A stretch of DNA of 6,222 nucleotides from an uncultured Synergistaceae bacterium (GTDB lineage: Bacteria; Synergistota; Synergistia; Synergistales; Dethiosulfovibrionaceae): NCBI GenBank assembly GCA_902489135.1, contig CABTYW010000087.1, forward strand, positions 1 to 6,222. Direction: 5' to 3'. A program made the translations under genes and the position numbers. The notes under the pieces are model-generated. The model made no database searches. It worked only from the letters and a program-made list of their open reading frames with translations, and was not told the origin of the DNA. Shown one piece after another: positions 1 to 5,766 of this stretch (positions within the stretch are counted from its first letter, which is position 1; every line of letters starts with the position of its first letter).

Positions 1-533
1 CGGGCGGCGCCGACCTCATCGCCGACAACCACCTCGACCTTTTCGCCTTCTGCGTCGGCAAGGTTGCCGCCATTGTGATGCAGATTGAGAGCACCACCGA
101 CGTGGTTCTTCTTGACATGAAGCAGGAGACCCTCGACAAGGTGTCCGCGGGCATGAACACGGCGACCTTCAACGTTGAACCCGGCATTTACAAGTGCCTG
201 CCCGAGGGTTCGCAGCCCGTGAAAGTCGTGGGAGATTACACCTGCATCGTCGTTCGCGGGGATCTTGACGACGCCGTTGTCACCAAGCTTTGCGATTCCA
301 TGTACAAAAACATTGACGTGCTGTCCAAGGGCGTCAAGGATATCGCCGAGTTCAATCCCGACACCGCCATTTCCGCCGGCTCCATCGCCAGCCATCCCGG
401 CGCCGTGAGCTACTGGGCGGAGGCCAGCAAGGCCAAAGCGGCCAAAGAAAAAGTCAATTCTGTCGTGGACGCCGCGAAAGACGCTGCTGCCGACGCTGCA
501 AAGAACGCCGCCGGCGACCTTCTCAAAAAGTAA
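1..533 (+). CDS. TAXI-family TRAP transporter solute-binding protein, C-terminal part (5' end outside window)
   Basis: This is the extracytoplasmic receptor of a TRAP transporter. Proteins of this family bind an organic anion or amino acid in the periplasm and pass it to the membrane subunit; the ligand cannot be read from the sequence. The frame is open from the window edge (first full codon at 3) and gives 176 residues ending in TAA. Family proteins are usually a little over 300 residues, so the signal peptide and the first lobe are missing. TAXI hallmarks are visible: a GIYKCLPEG segment matching the family's 'ip.g.Y' block, a 'VRGDLDDAVVTKL' helix, and near the end SHPGAVSYW (about residues 130-138 of this fragment), which matches the family's HPGA-x-x-Y motif. 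About 38 further residues follow, rich in Ala and Lys and predicted helical, longer than the family's usual end. The fused TRAP permease gene lies 158 bp downstream, which supports the assignment. The internal GTG/ATG at 75/78 is not the real start. Confidence 0.88.
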   Translation, partial: GGADLIADNHLDLFAFCVGKVAAIVMQIESTTDVVLLDMKQETLDKVSAGMNTATFNVEPGIYKCLPEGSQPVKVVGDYTCIVVRGDLDDAVVTKLCDSMYKNIDVLSKGVKDIAEFNPDTAISAGSIASHPGAVSYWAEASKAKAAKEKVNSVVDAAKDAAADAAKNAAGDLLKK

Positions 534-571
534 CGCTTCTTCGGGACATATCTGTTTTTGCGCTCTCAGAT

Positions 572-603
572 AAAAAAAGGCAGGCGTAACGCCTGCCTTT
601 TTT
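572..603 (+). terminator. Intrinsic terminator after the TAXI binding-protein gene (possibly bidirectional)
   Basis: A GGCAGGCG / CGCCTGCC hairpin with a three-base TAA loop (587-589) is flanked by seven A on the left (572-578) and six T on the right (598-603). Counting A-T pairs, the stem reaches 14 bp. The T run makes it a good terminator for the plus-strand binding-protein transcript, and the A run would serve the same role on the minus strand, although no minus-strand gene ends here. It separates the binding-protein gene from its permease gene, so it probably lowers permease expression through partial readthrough. Confidence 0.9.
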
Positions 604-607
604 ATCT

Positions 608-653
608 TTGACATCTCGCTTCGGCCTTCTCGAGGAAGTTCTTCCTTTTCGAG
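608..653 (+). promoter_or_regulatory. Leader of the permease gene: isolated TTGACA box and imperfect hairpin
   Basis: Just after the terminator is a perfect TTGACA (608-613), but no good -10 hexamer lies 16-18 bp downstream, where the sequence is around CGAGGA. A standard sigma-70 promoter is therefore not supported. An imperfect stem-loop follows: CTCG+AGGAAG (629-638) pairs with CTTCCT (641-646) and CGAG (650-653), with a TTT bulge at 647-649. It could be a leader structure acting on readthrough RNA. The rest of the 534-691 gap holds only the terminator and the ribosome binding site. Confidence 0.3.
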
Positions 654-670
654 CTCCCTCTAATCTTCAC

Positions 671-677
671 AGAGAGG
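671..677 (+). promoter_or_regulatory. Ribosome binding site AGAGAGG ahead of the permease gene, unusual spacing
   Basis: The purine run AGAGAGG lies 14 nt before the permease ATG at 692, longer than the usual 5-9 nt. It is only 4 nt before another ATG (682) in a different frame. An in-frame TGA at 680-682 excludes any earlier start for the permease, so 692 must be the start despite the spacing. Confidence 0.55.
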
Positions 678-691
678 ATTGATGTCACAAT

Positions 692-2644
692 ATGACAAAA
701 AGAAATCTTGACGGAGTCGTCGCCAAAGGACTCTGGCTTTATATTCTCCTTTTGGGCGTATTTCACCTCTACACTGCCGTATTCGGCGCATTTGAAGCCT
801 ACCTGCAGAGGGCGATCCATTTGACGTGGGTTCTTCCCATGGTGTTCGTTCTCTACCCCATGTTTGACAGCAAGGTGGACGGACGGCCTCAAGCGCAAAC
901 TTCAGTGCCGTGGTACGATTGGGTTTTTGCGCTTCTCTCGGCTCTTCCCGGCATTTATATTATTCTGAATTACAACGACATCGTCATGCGCATGGTTCAG
1001 GTGGATCCCGTCACGACGGCGCAGTTGATCCTCGGAACCGTTCTGATTGTGGCGCTGCTGGATGCCACGCGCCGCGTGGTGGGACTCCCCATCATTGTGG
1101 TGTCTCTGGTCTTTATGGGCTACTGCCTCTATTACACCATGAGCGATGTGGCCACTCAAATGGGAACCACCATCTCCGCCAGCTTCGGAGAGTGTTTGAG
1201 CACCGCCTACAAGCTTCTGGTGGAGGAAATGTTCCTCACCGACGAAGGCATCTATTCGTCGTCGCTGGGGGTCTCGGCGACATTGGTCATTATTTTCCTC
1301 ATCTTCGGAGGCTTTCTCGAGGACAGCGGCGTGGGCGAATATTTTATGGAATTCGCCCAGGCTTTTACGGGAACTCAGGCGGGCGGCCCCGCTAAAATCG
1401 CCGTTCTCAGTTCCTGCCTCTTCGGTTCCATTTCCGGTTCCGCCGTGGCCAACGTTTACGGCACGGGAACTTTCACCATTCCTCTGATGAAGCGCATCGG
1501 CTACAAGCCTCACTTTGCCGGTGCCGTCGAGGCCGTGGCCAGCTCCGGAGGGCAGATCATGCCGCCGGTCATGGGGGCCGGTGCCTTCATCATGGCGTCC
1601 TTCCTGAACGTGCAGTTCAGCAAAATCATCATTGCCGCCGTGATGCCGGCGCTGCTCTATTACGGCGCCGTACTTCTGATGGTCCATCTGACGGCCAAAA
1701 GGGACGGCCTCAAGGGGTTGGATCCCGAGGAACTTCCGTCAAAGAAAAGCGTCGTCATGCGCCTTTATATGATGACGCCCATCCTCCTGCTGGTCTATAT
1801 GCTTCTTGCCGGCTACACGGCCATGTACGCCGCCATCGCCGGCATCGTTCTGGCATGGATCGTCTCGCTGCCCAACCCCAAGCGCCGCATGGGACCCGTG
1901 GGTATCATGAAGGCCATTCACAACGGCGCGAAGGGCATCCCCATGGTCTGCACGGCCTGCGCTTCGGCGGGCTTTGTCCTCGGTGCGGTGGCTCTTTCGG
2001 GCATCGGCCCTAAAATCGTCAGCGTGGTGCTGTCGGTGTCCCACGGAATTCCCTCCGTAACGCTCCTTCTCATCGCCGTGGTCTGTCTCATTCTCGGCAT
2101 GGGACTTCCCACCACCAGCGCGTACATTCTCGCGGCGTCGCTGAGCGTTCCGGCGCTGGGACAGCTTCACTTCGTCGGCATCGCCGCTCACCTCTTCGTT
2201 TTCTATTACGCCATCATTTCCAACATCACGCCTCCCATGGCACTCGCCGCCTATGCCGCGGCGTCCATCGCCCAGGATTCGCCAAACAAGATCGGCTGGA
2301 CCGCCTGCAGACTGGGCTTCATCGCCTTCGTCATCCCCTTCGCCTTCATCTACGACACGGGGCTGATCTTCCAGATGGGCTGGGCGAGAAACTGCTATTC
2401 CGTTCTCTGCGGAATCGCGTTGGTGCTGGGCGTTGGATTTTGCTTCACAGGATACTGCGGCGGCAGAATCGCCATGTCAAAGCGCTTGGTGTTCATGGCC
2501 GGAGCGATGGCCTCGCTGTTCTCCCTTCCGGTGATCTCCGGCATCGACTTGCCCGTCGTTTCTCTTGCCGGCATCGTCACGGTCTTTACGCTGCTGTTTC
2601 TTTGCCTGCATAAAAACAACCATCTCCGGGCGGCTTCGGTTTAA
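692..2644 (+). CDS. TRAP transporter fused permease subunit (DctQ-DctM fusion, TAXI-associated type)
   Basis: This inner-membrane subunit uses an ion gradient to import the ligand delivered by a TAXI binding protein. At 650 residues it has the expected size for a fused small (DctQ-like, about residues 1-150, four membrane segments) and large (DctM-like) subunit. Hydrophobic segments are seen at about 13-33, 41-57, 75-92, 108-125 and 130-150, then through most of the rest. DctM signatures are clear: SISGSAVANV at about 246-255, AVEAVASSGGQIMPPVMG at 278-295, GMGLPTTSAYI at about 469-479 and NITPPMALAAY at 511-521. The start is ATG 692, since an in-frame TGA lies at 680-682. Its partner is the binding-protein gene upstream, but a strong terminator lies between them, suggesting much less permease than binding protein is made. 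The C-terminus (about 570-650) adds further hydrophobic segments and ends in a short basic tail. The substrate is unknown. Confidence 0.95.
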   Translation: MTKRNLDGVVAKGLWLYILLLGVFHLYTAVFGAFEAYLQRAIHLTWVLPMVFVLYPMFDSKVDGRPQAQTSVPWYDWVFALLSALPGIYIILNYNDIVMRMVQVDPVTTAQLILGTVLIVALLDATRRVVGLPIIVVSLVFMGYCLYYTMSDVATQMGTTISASFGECLSTAYKLLVEEMFLTDEGIYSSSLGVSATLVIIFLIFGGFLEDSGVGEYFMEFAQAFTGTQAGGPAKIAVLSSCLFGSISGSAVANVYGTGTFTIPLMKRIGYKPHFAGAVEAVASSGGQIMPPVMGAGAFIMASFLNVQFSKIIIAAVMPALLYYGAVLLMVHLTAKRDGLKGLDPEELPSKKSVVMRLYMMTPILLLVYMLLAGYTAMYAAIAGIVLAWIVSLPNPKRRMGPVGIMKAIHNGAKGIPMVCTACASAGFVLGAVALSGIGPKIVSVVLSVSHGIPSVTLLLIAVVCLILGMGLPTTSAYILAASLSVPALGQLHFVGIAAHLFVFYYAIISNITPPMALAAYAAASIAQDSPNKIGWTACRLGFIAFVIPFAFIYDTGLIFQMGWARNCYSVLCGIALVLGVGFCFTGYCGGRIAMSKRLVFMAGAMASLFSLPVISGIDLPVVSLAGIVTVFTLLFLCLHKNNHLRAASV

Positions 2645-2655
2645 GATTTTTCACG

Positions 2656-2690
2656 GAACTCCGCGCGTTGCGGAGTTCTTTTTTTTGTTT
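2656..2690 (+). terminator. Intrinsic terminator of the TRAP permease gene
   Basis: A perfect 9-bp stem, GAACTCCGC (2656-2664) with GCGGAGTTC (2670-2678), has a five-base loop and is followed by eight T (2679-2686), then GTTT. It begins 11 nt after the permease stop codon and closes the transporter transcript before tex. Confidence 0.92.
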
Positions 2691-2706
2691 TCAGACGCTC
2701 TTTCGT

Positions 2707-2735
2707 TGGACATCGGGCGCTCCATTGGGTAATAT
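2707..2735 (+). promoter_or_regulatory. Candidate sigma-70 promoter for tex
   Basis: TGGACA (2707-2712) matches the -35 consensus at five of six bases. TAATAT (2730-2735) follows after exactly 17 bp and matches the -10 consensus at four of six. An overlapping TATAGT (2733-2738) is a closer -10 match but has a 20-bp spacer. The site lies just after the permease terminator and would give a leader of about 50 nt before tex, so tex is probably its own transcription unit. Confidence 0.45.
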
Positions 2736-2773
2736 AGTGAAGCGGTTCTCTCTTTAATTCTGATGCACACGTG

Positions 2774-2780
2774 AAAGGAG
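2774..2780 (+). promoter_or_regulatory. Ribosome binding site of tex (AAAGGAG)
   Basis: AAAGGAG ends 11 nt before the ATG at 2792. An in-frame GTG at 2771 would put this Shine-Dalgarno sequence inside the coding region, so the ATG is preferred as the start. Confidence 0.75.
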
Positions 2781-2791
2781 CCTTTTGGTTT

Positions 2792-4969
2792 ATGGCTGAT
2801 TCTACAGAGCGTATCGCCGAAGAACTCAAGCTGCCGCTCAGCGGCGTGACTGCCGTGGTCTCTCTGCTTAATGAGGGCTGCACGGTGCCCTTTATCGCCC
2901 GATACCGCAAGGAAAAAACCGGCTCTCTTGACGAAGTGGCCGTCACCGCCATCCGCGACGGCCTCAAACGCCTCGAGGAACTGGAGACTCGAAGAAATTC
3001 CATCCTTTCGTCGCTGGACCAACGCGGGGTTTTGACCGAAGAGCTGAAAAACGCCGTTGAGAGCGCTGCGACGCTGACGGCTCTCGAAGACGTCTACCTT
3101 CCCTATCGCCCCAAGCGTCGCACCCGCGCGCTTGTGGCCAAGGAAGCGGGATTGCAGCCTCTGGCCGACGCGCTGCTTCTCCAGGAAGGCAAAGACCCCC
3201 AGGAGACGGCCCGTCCTTACGTCAATGCCGACAAAGGCATCGCCGACGTCGAAGCCGCTCTGGCCGGAGCCCGTGACATCATCGCCGAAAGCATCAGCGA
3301 GAACGCCGCGGTGCGCCAGGATATGCGAGTCGTCTTCGTCATGTTCGGAATTTGCGCCACCAAAGCCAACGAAAAGAAAAAAGACGAGGCCGAAGCGGCG
3401 ACTTACGCCGATTACTTCGATTGGCAGGAGCGTCTGCCCCGGGTGCCCTCCCACCGATTTCTGGCCGCTCTTCGCGGAGAGAAGGCGGGCTATCTTTCGC
3501 TCTCCGTCCGCCCCGATGAACAGTTGGCGCTGAATAAAATCATGCCGCGCTTCATCACGGGAACGGGAGCCGACTCTCAGGAAGTGGAAAAGGCCATTAT
3601 CGACGGGTACCGAAGGCTGTTGGCGCCCTCCATGGAAACGGAAGCCCGTGCCGCCATGAAGCAGCGCGCCGATGGGGAGTCCATCGCCATTTTCGCACGC
3701 AACCTGAGAGAGCTTCTGATGGCGTCGCCCTTCGGCGCGCGCCCCGTTTTGGCCATCGACCCGGGCATCAGAACGGGCTGCAAAGTGGTCTGCCTGGATT
3801 CCAAGGGCGACTTGCTGTACCATGACGTCATCTTTTTGCAGCGTTCACAAGCCGAATTGGAAAAGAGCAAAAGGGTCATCGCCGATCTGATCTCGCGCTA
3901 TCGTCCCGATGCCGTGGCCGTGGGCAACGGCACGGCAAGCCGCGAAACCGAAGACTTTCTTCGCGGGCTGAAACTCCAAATTCCCATTGTCGTCGTCAGC
4001 GAAAGCGGCGCCTCGGTCTATTCCGCTTCGGAGCTGGCCCGAAAGGAATTTCCCGATCAGGACGTCACCGTCCGCGGGGCCGTCTCCATCGGCCGCCGGC
4101 TTATGGATCCGCTGGCGGAGCTGGTTAAGATCGACCCCAAAGCCATCGGCGTCGGTCAGTATCAGCATGACGTCGATCAGAAACAGCTGAAAAACGCTTT
4201 AGACGACACGGTGGCTTCCTGCGTCAACGCCGTGGGCGTCGATTTGAACACGGCGAGTTCAAAGCTTCTCTCCTATGTTTCGGGACTGACGCCCTCTTTG
4301 GCCGACAACATCGTCAAATACCGCGAAACCGAAGGCCCCTTTAAAAACCGCAAGGACGTTCTGCACGTCCCCCGCCTTGGCCCGAAGGCCTACCAGCAGG
4401 CGGCGGGCTTCCTGCGAATTCACGATGCCACCAACCCGCTGGACGGCAGCGCCGTTCACCCCGAAAATTACGATGTGGTCGATGCCTTCGCCCGGGACTT
4501 GAACTGCGGCGTCGCCGACCTGATCTCGTCGAAAGAGCTTCGCGACCGAATCGACCTCAAGAGCTATGTCACCGACACCGTGGGACTGCCCACGCTGGAG
4601 GACATCCTTTCTGAACTTGAAAAGCCCGGGCGCGATCCCCGCAGCGGTTTTGAAGTTTTTTCCTTCGACCCCGACGTTCACGAAATCGCCGATCTGAAGG
4701 TGGGCATGGAACTTCCGGGCATCGTGTCCAACGTGACGGCCTTCGGCGCCTTTGTCAACATCGGCGTTCACCAGGACGGACTGGTGCACATCAGCCGGCT
4801 TGGGCGCTATGTCAGCGACATATCGGAAGTTCTTCGTCCCGGAATGGCGGTGAAAGTCATCGTTGCCGACGTGGACGTAAAGCGTCAGCGCATCGGCCTT
4901 CGCATGGAACTGGCCGGCAAGGGAGAGAAGAAAGGCTGCGTCCGAAAAACGCACCGACTCCGCCGATAA
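2792..4969 (+). CDS. tex: Tex family RNA-binding transcription accessory protein
   Basis: Tex is a cytoplasmic nucleic-acid-binding protein related to eukaryotic Spt6 and linked to transcription and RNA handling; its exact biochemical role is unsettled. The 725 residues have the full family architecture. The N-terminal Tex helical region carries TVPFIARYRKEKTG (31-44) and LEDVYLPYRPKRRTRA (98-113). The YqgF/RNase H-like domain begins near AIDPGIRTGCK (Asp at 323) and continues with GNGTASRETE (378-387). A conserved linker contains GVGQYQHDV (453-461). Next come tandem helix-hairpin-helix motifs (about 478-543, VNAVGVDLNTAS to AAGFLRI) and an S1 RNA-binding domain (about 637-707, with VTAFGAFV and DGLVHISRL). 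The ATG at 2792 is chosen because the earlier in-frame GTG (2771) overlaps the ribosome binding site. It probably has its own promoter and converges on pncA. The last dozen residues (from about KGCVRKTHRLRR) look atypical, and an adjacent frame gives a more usual tail. Confidence 0.96.
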   Translation: MADSTERIAEELKLPLSGVTAVVSLLNEGCTVPFIARYRKEKTGSLDEVAVTAIRDGLKRLEELETRRNSILSSLDQRGVLTEELKNAVESAATLTALEDVYLPYRPKRRTRALVAKEAGLQPLADALLLQEGKDPQETARPYVNADKGIADVEAALAGARDIIAESISENAAVRQDMRVVFVMFGICATKANEKKKDEAEAATYADYFDWQERLPRVPSHRFLAALRGEKAGYLSLSVRPDEQLALNKIMPRFITGTGADSQEVEKAIIDGYRRLLAPSMETEARAAMKQRADGESIAIFARNLRELLMASPFGARPVLAIDPGIRTGCKVVCLDSKGDLLYHDVIFLQRSQAELEKSKRVIADLISRYRPDAVAVGNGTASRETEDFLRGLKLQIPIVVVSESGASVYSASELARKEFPDQDVTVRGAVSIGRRLMDPLAELVKIDPKAIGVGQYQHDVDQKQLKNALDDTVASCVNAVGVDLNTASSKLLSYVSGLTPSLADNIVKYRETEGPFKNRKDVLHVPRLGPKAYQQAAGFLRIHDATNPLDGSAVHPENYDVVDAFARDLNCGVADLISSKELRDRIDLKSYVTDTVGLPTLEDILSELEKPGRDPRSGFEVFSFDPDVHEIADLKVGMELPGIVSNVTAFGAFVNIGVHQDGLVHISRLGRYVSDISEVLRPGMAVKVIVADVDVKRQRIGLRMELAGKGEKKGCVRKTHRLRR

Positions 4970-5010
4970 AAAAAATGCCGCGCGCCCCCTTCGTTAGGGG
5001 GTGCGCGGCA
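4968..5010 (-). terminator. Intrinsic terminator of pncA (minus strand), abutting the tex stop codon
   Basis: A 15-bp stem, TGCCGCGCGCCCCCT (4976-4990) with AGGGGGTGCGCGGCA (4996-5010), has one G-T wobble and a five-base loop. Read on the minus strand it is followed by eight T (the A run 4968-4975), a classic terminator about 45 nt after the pncA stop. On the plus strand no T run follows the hairpin, so it would not be a standard intrinsic terminator for tex. The tex TAA (4967-4969) overlaps the A run. Confidence 0.88.
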
Positions 5011-5032
5011 GTCACTGTCGGAGGCCATACAT

Positions 5033-5046
5033 CAATTCATGAATTG
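5033..5046. repeat. Perfect 14-bp palindrome in the tex-pncA convergent gap
   Basis: CAATTCATGAATTG reads identically on both strands. It lies 7 bp beyond the pncA stop codon, between that gene and its terminator hairpin. It could be a small RNA fold or a binding site, or chance; no function is evident. Confidence 0.4.
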
Positions 5047-5053
5047 GGGACGG

Positions 5054-5626
5054 TCATTCAAACCGAACGTCAGAGAGCTCGCAAACCTCGGCGCCGGCAT
5101 TTTTCATCTCTTCAAGCGCCTTGGCACCGTCGTCGGGATGAACGTTTACGGCGCGGCACCCGTCGGAAACCACGCAGACTTCAAAGCCCTCTTTCAGAGC
5201 GTCGAGTACGCTGGCTTTGACGCAGTAATCAGTGGCGAGGCCGCACATGATCAACCGTTCCACCTCGGCTTCTTTGAGGATCTGAGCCGTGGGCGTGCCG
5301 TCAAAAGCCGAATAGGCTTCGGCGCCGGCGTCGGTGCCCTTGCTGAAGATCATGGCATCCACTGGAAGCTGCAAATCTTTATGGAACTCGGCTCCGGGCT
5401 GATCAGCCACGCAGTGGGCCGGCCACGTTCCGCCGTTTTCGGAGAAGCTGCAGTGATCGGCGGGATGCCAATCGCGGCTTGCCAGCACGGCACATCCATA
5501 CTTGGCCGCCTGCTGAATGAGTTCGTTGCAAACGGGAACCACTTCATCTCCGTCGGGCACCGCGAGAGCGCCTCCGCTGCAAAAGTCACGCTGAACGTCA
5601 ATGAGAAAAACCGCCGTTTTTTTCAT
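5054..5626 (-). CDS. pncA: Nicotinamidase (isochorismatase-like cysteine hydrolase)
   Basis: Nicotinamidase hydrolyses nicotinamide to nicotinic acid and ammonia in the cytoplasm, feeding the salvage route to NAD. The 190-residue product is of normal length. With the ATG at 5626 as residue 1, the catalytic triad is Asp10 (in FLIDVQRDF), Lys96 (in FSKGTD) and Cys135 (in GLATDYCVKAS). The metal ligands typical of nicotinamidases are Asp52, His54, His58 (SRDWHPADH) and His71 (WPAHCV). The metal site and the WPAHCV-x-x-PGAEFH segment favour nicotinamidase over other isochorismatase-fold enzymes, although activity on related amides cannot be excluded. The start is fixed by GGAGG ending 6 nt upstream; a TTG two codons earlier overlaps that site and is unlikely. 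The gene is divergent from the flavoprotein gene at 5767 and convergent with tex, and has its own terminator. Any regulation probably lies in the palindromic region at 5675-5729. Confidence 0.93.
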   Translation of the reverse strand: MKKTAVFLIDVQRDFCSGGALAVPDGDEVVPVCNELIQQAAKYGCAVLASRDWHPADHCSFSENGGTWPAHCVADQPGAEFHKDLQLPVDAMIFSKGTDAGAEAYSAFDGTPTAQILKEAEVERLIMCGLATDYCVKASVLDALKEGFEVCVVSDGCRAVNVHPDDGAKALEEMKNAGAEVCELSDVRFE

Positions 5627-5632
5627 ACCCAA

Positions 5633-5637
5633 CCTCC
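5633..5637 (-). promoter_or_regulatory. Ribosome binding site of pncA (GGAGG)
   Basis: CCTCC on the plus strand gives GGAGG on the minus strand, 6 nt before the ATG at 5626. It decides the start in favour of that ATG over the TTG at 5632. Confidence 0.8.
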
Positions 5638-5674
5638 ATGAAGTTCAGGACTCTTTTTTTCATCCTGAGAATAG

Positions 5675-5729
5675 TTATAATTGTATTATACTCCTCACAA
5701 AATAACACGGCCGTGATAGTATTATACAA
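5675..5729. promoter_or_regulatory. AT-rich divergent control region with repeated palindromic 9-mer
   Basis: This stretch lies between pncA (-) and the flavoprotein gene (+). The palindrome-like 9-mer GTATTATAC occurs twice in the same orientation, at 5683-5691 and 5719-5727, 36 bp apart. Because the unit is itself near-symmetric, the two copies with flanks also form a 12-bp inverted repeat (5681-5692 and 5718-5729) with one mismatch. The left copy is part of TATAATTGTATTATA (5676-5690), two perfect 6-bp arms around TGT. CACGGCCGTG (5706-5715), a perfect palindrome, sits between the copies. TATAAT occurs on the plus strand at 5676-5681 and on the minus strand at 5685-5690 and 5721-5726, so -10 elements for one or both genes may lie here; I see no convincing -35 partner. 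An operator for a dimeric repressor is an inference. Confidence 0.5.
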
Positions 5730-5752
5730 CGTAAATTTAAGCTGAAAGTTCA

Positions 5753-5760
5753 AAAGGAGA
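5753..5760 (+). promoter_or_regulatory. Ribosome binding site of the flavoprotein gene (AAAGGAGA)
   Basis: AAAGGAGA ends 6 nt before the ATG at 5767, an ideal match and spacing that fixes the start. Confidence 0.8.
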
Positions 5761-5766
5761 TTTTCA

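Noticed and set aside
608..613. Perfect TTGACA as a full promoter for the permease gene
   Set aside because: No acceptable -10 hexamer lies 15-19 bp downstream, so it is kept only as a weak leader element.
902..1687. Long open frame on the minus strand (261 codons) opposite the TRAP permease gene
   Set aside because: It is antisense to a clearly recognised gene, its product is full of His, Arg, Gly and Asp with no family resemblance, and such shadows are expected when codons end mostly in G or C.
2651..3823. 390-codon minus-strand open frame opposite the start of tex
   Set aside because: It overlaps a full-length Tex with many conserved motifs, covers the permease terminator and the tex promoter region, has low-complexity shadow-like composition, and lacks a recognisable domain.
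4259..4954. 231-codon minus-strand open frame opposite the HhH and S1 part of tex
   Set aside because: It is a mirror of conserved tex codons, and the pncA terminator at 4968-5010 would stop minus-strand transcription before it.
5039..5641. 200-codon plus-strand open frame over pncA
   Set aside because: pncA on the opposite strand has an intact catalytic triad, metal ligands, ribosome binding site and terminator; the plus-strand frame has no family resemblance.
5675..5690. PerR/Fur box
   Set aside because: The arms resemble the consensus, but the spacing between them is 3 bp rather than 1 bp and no regulator gene is nearby, so a named regulator is not justified.
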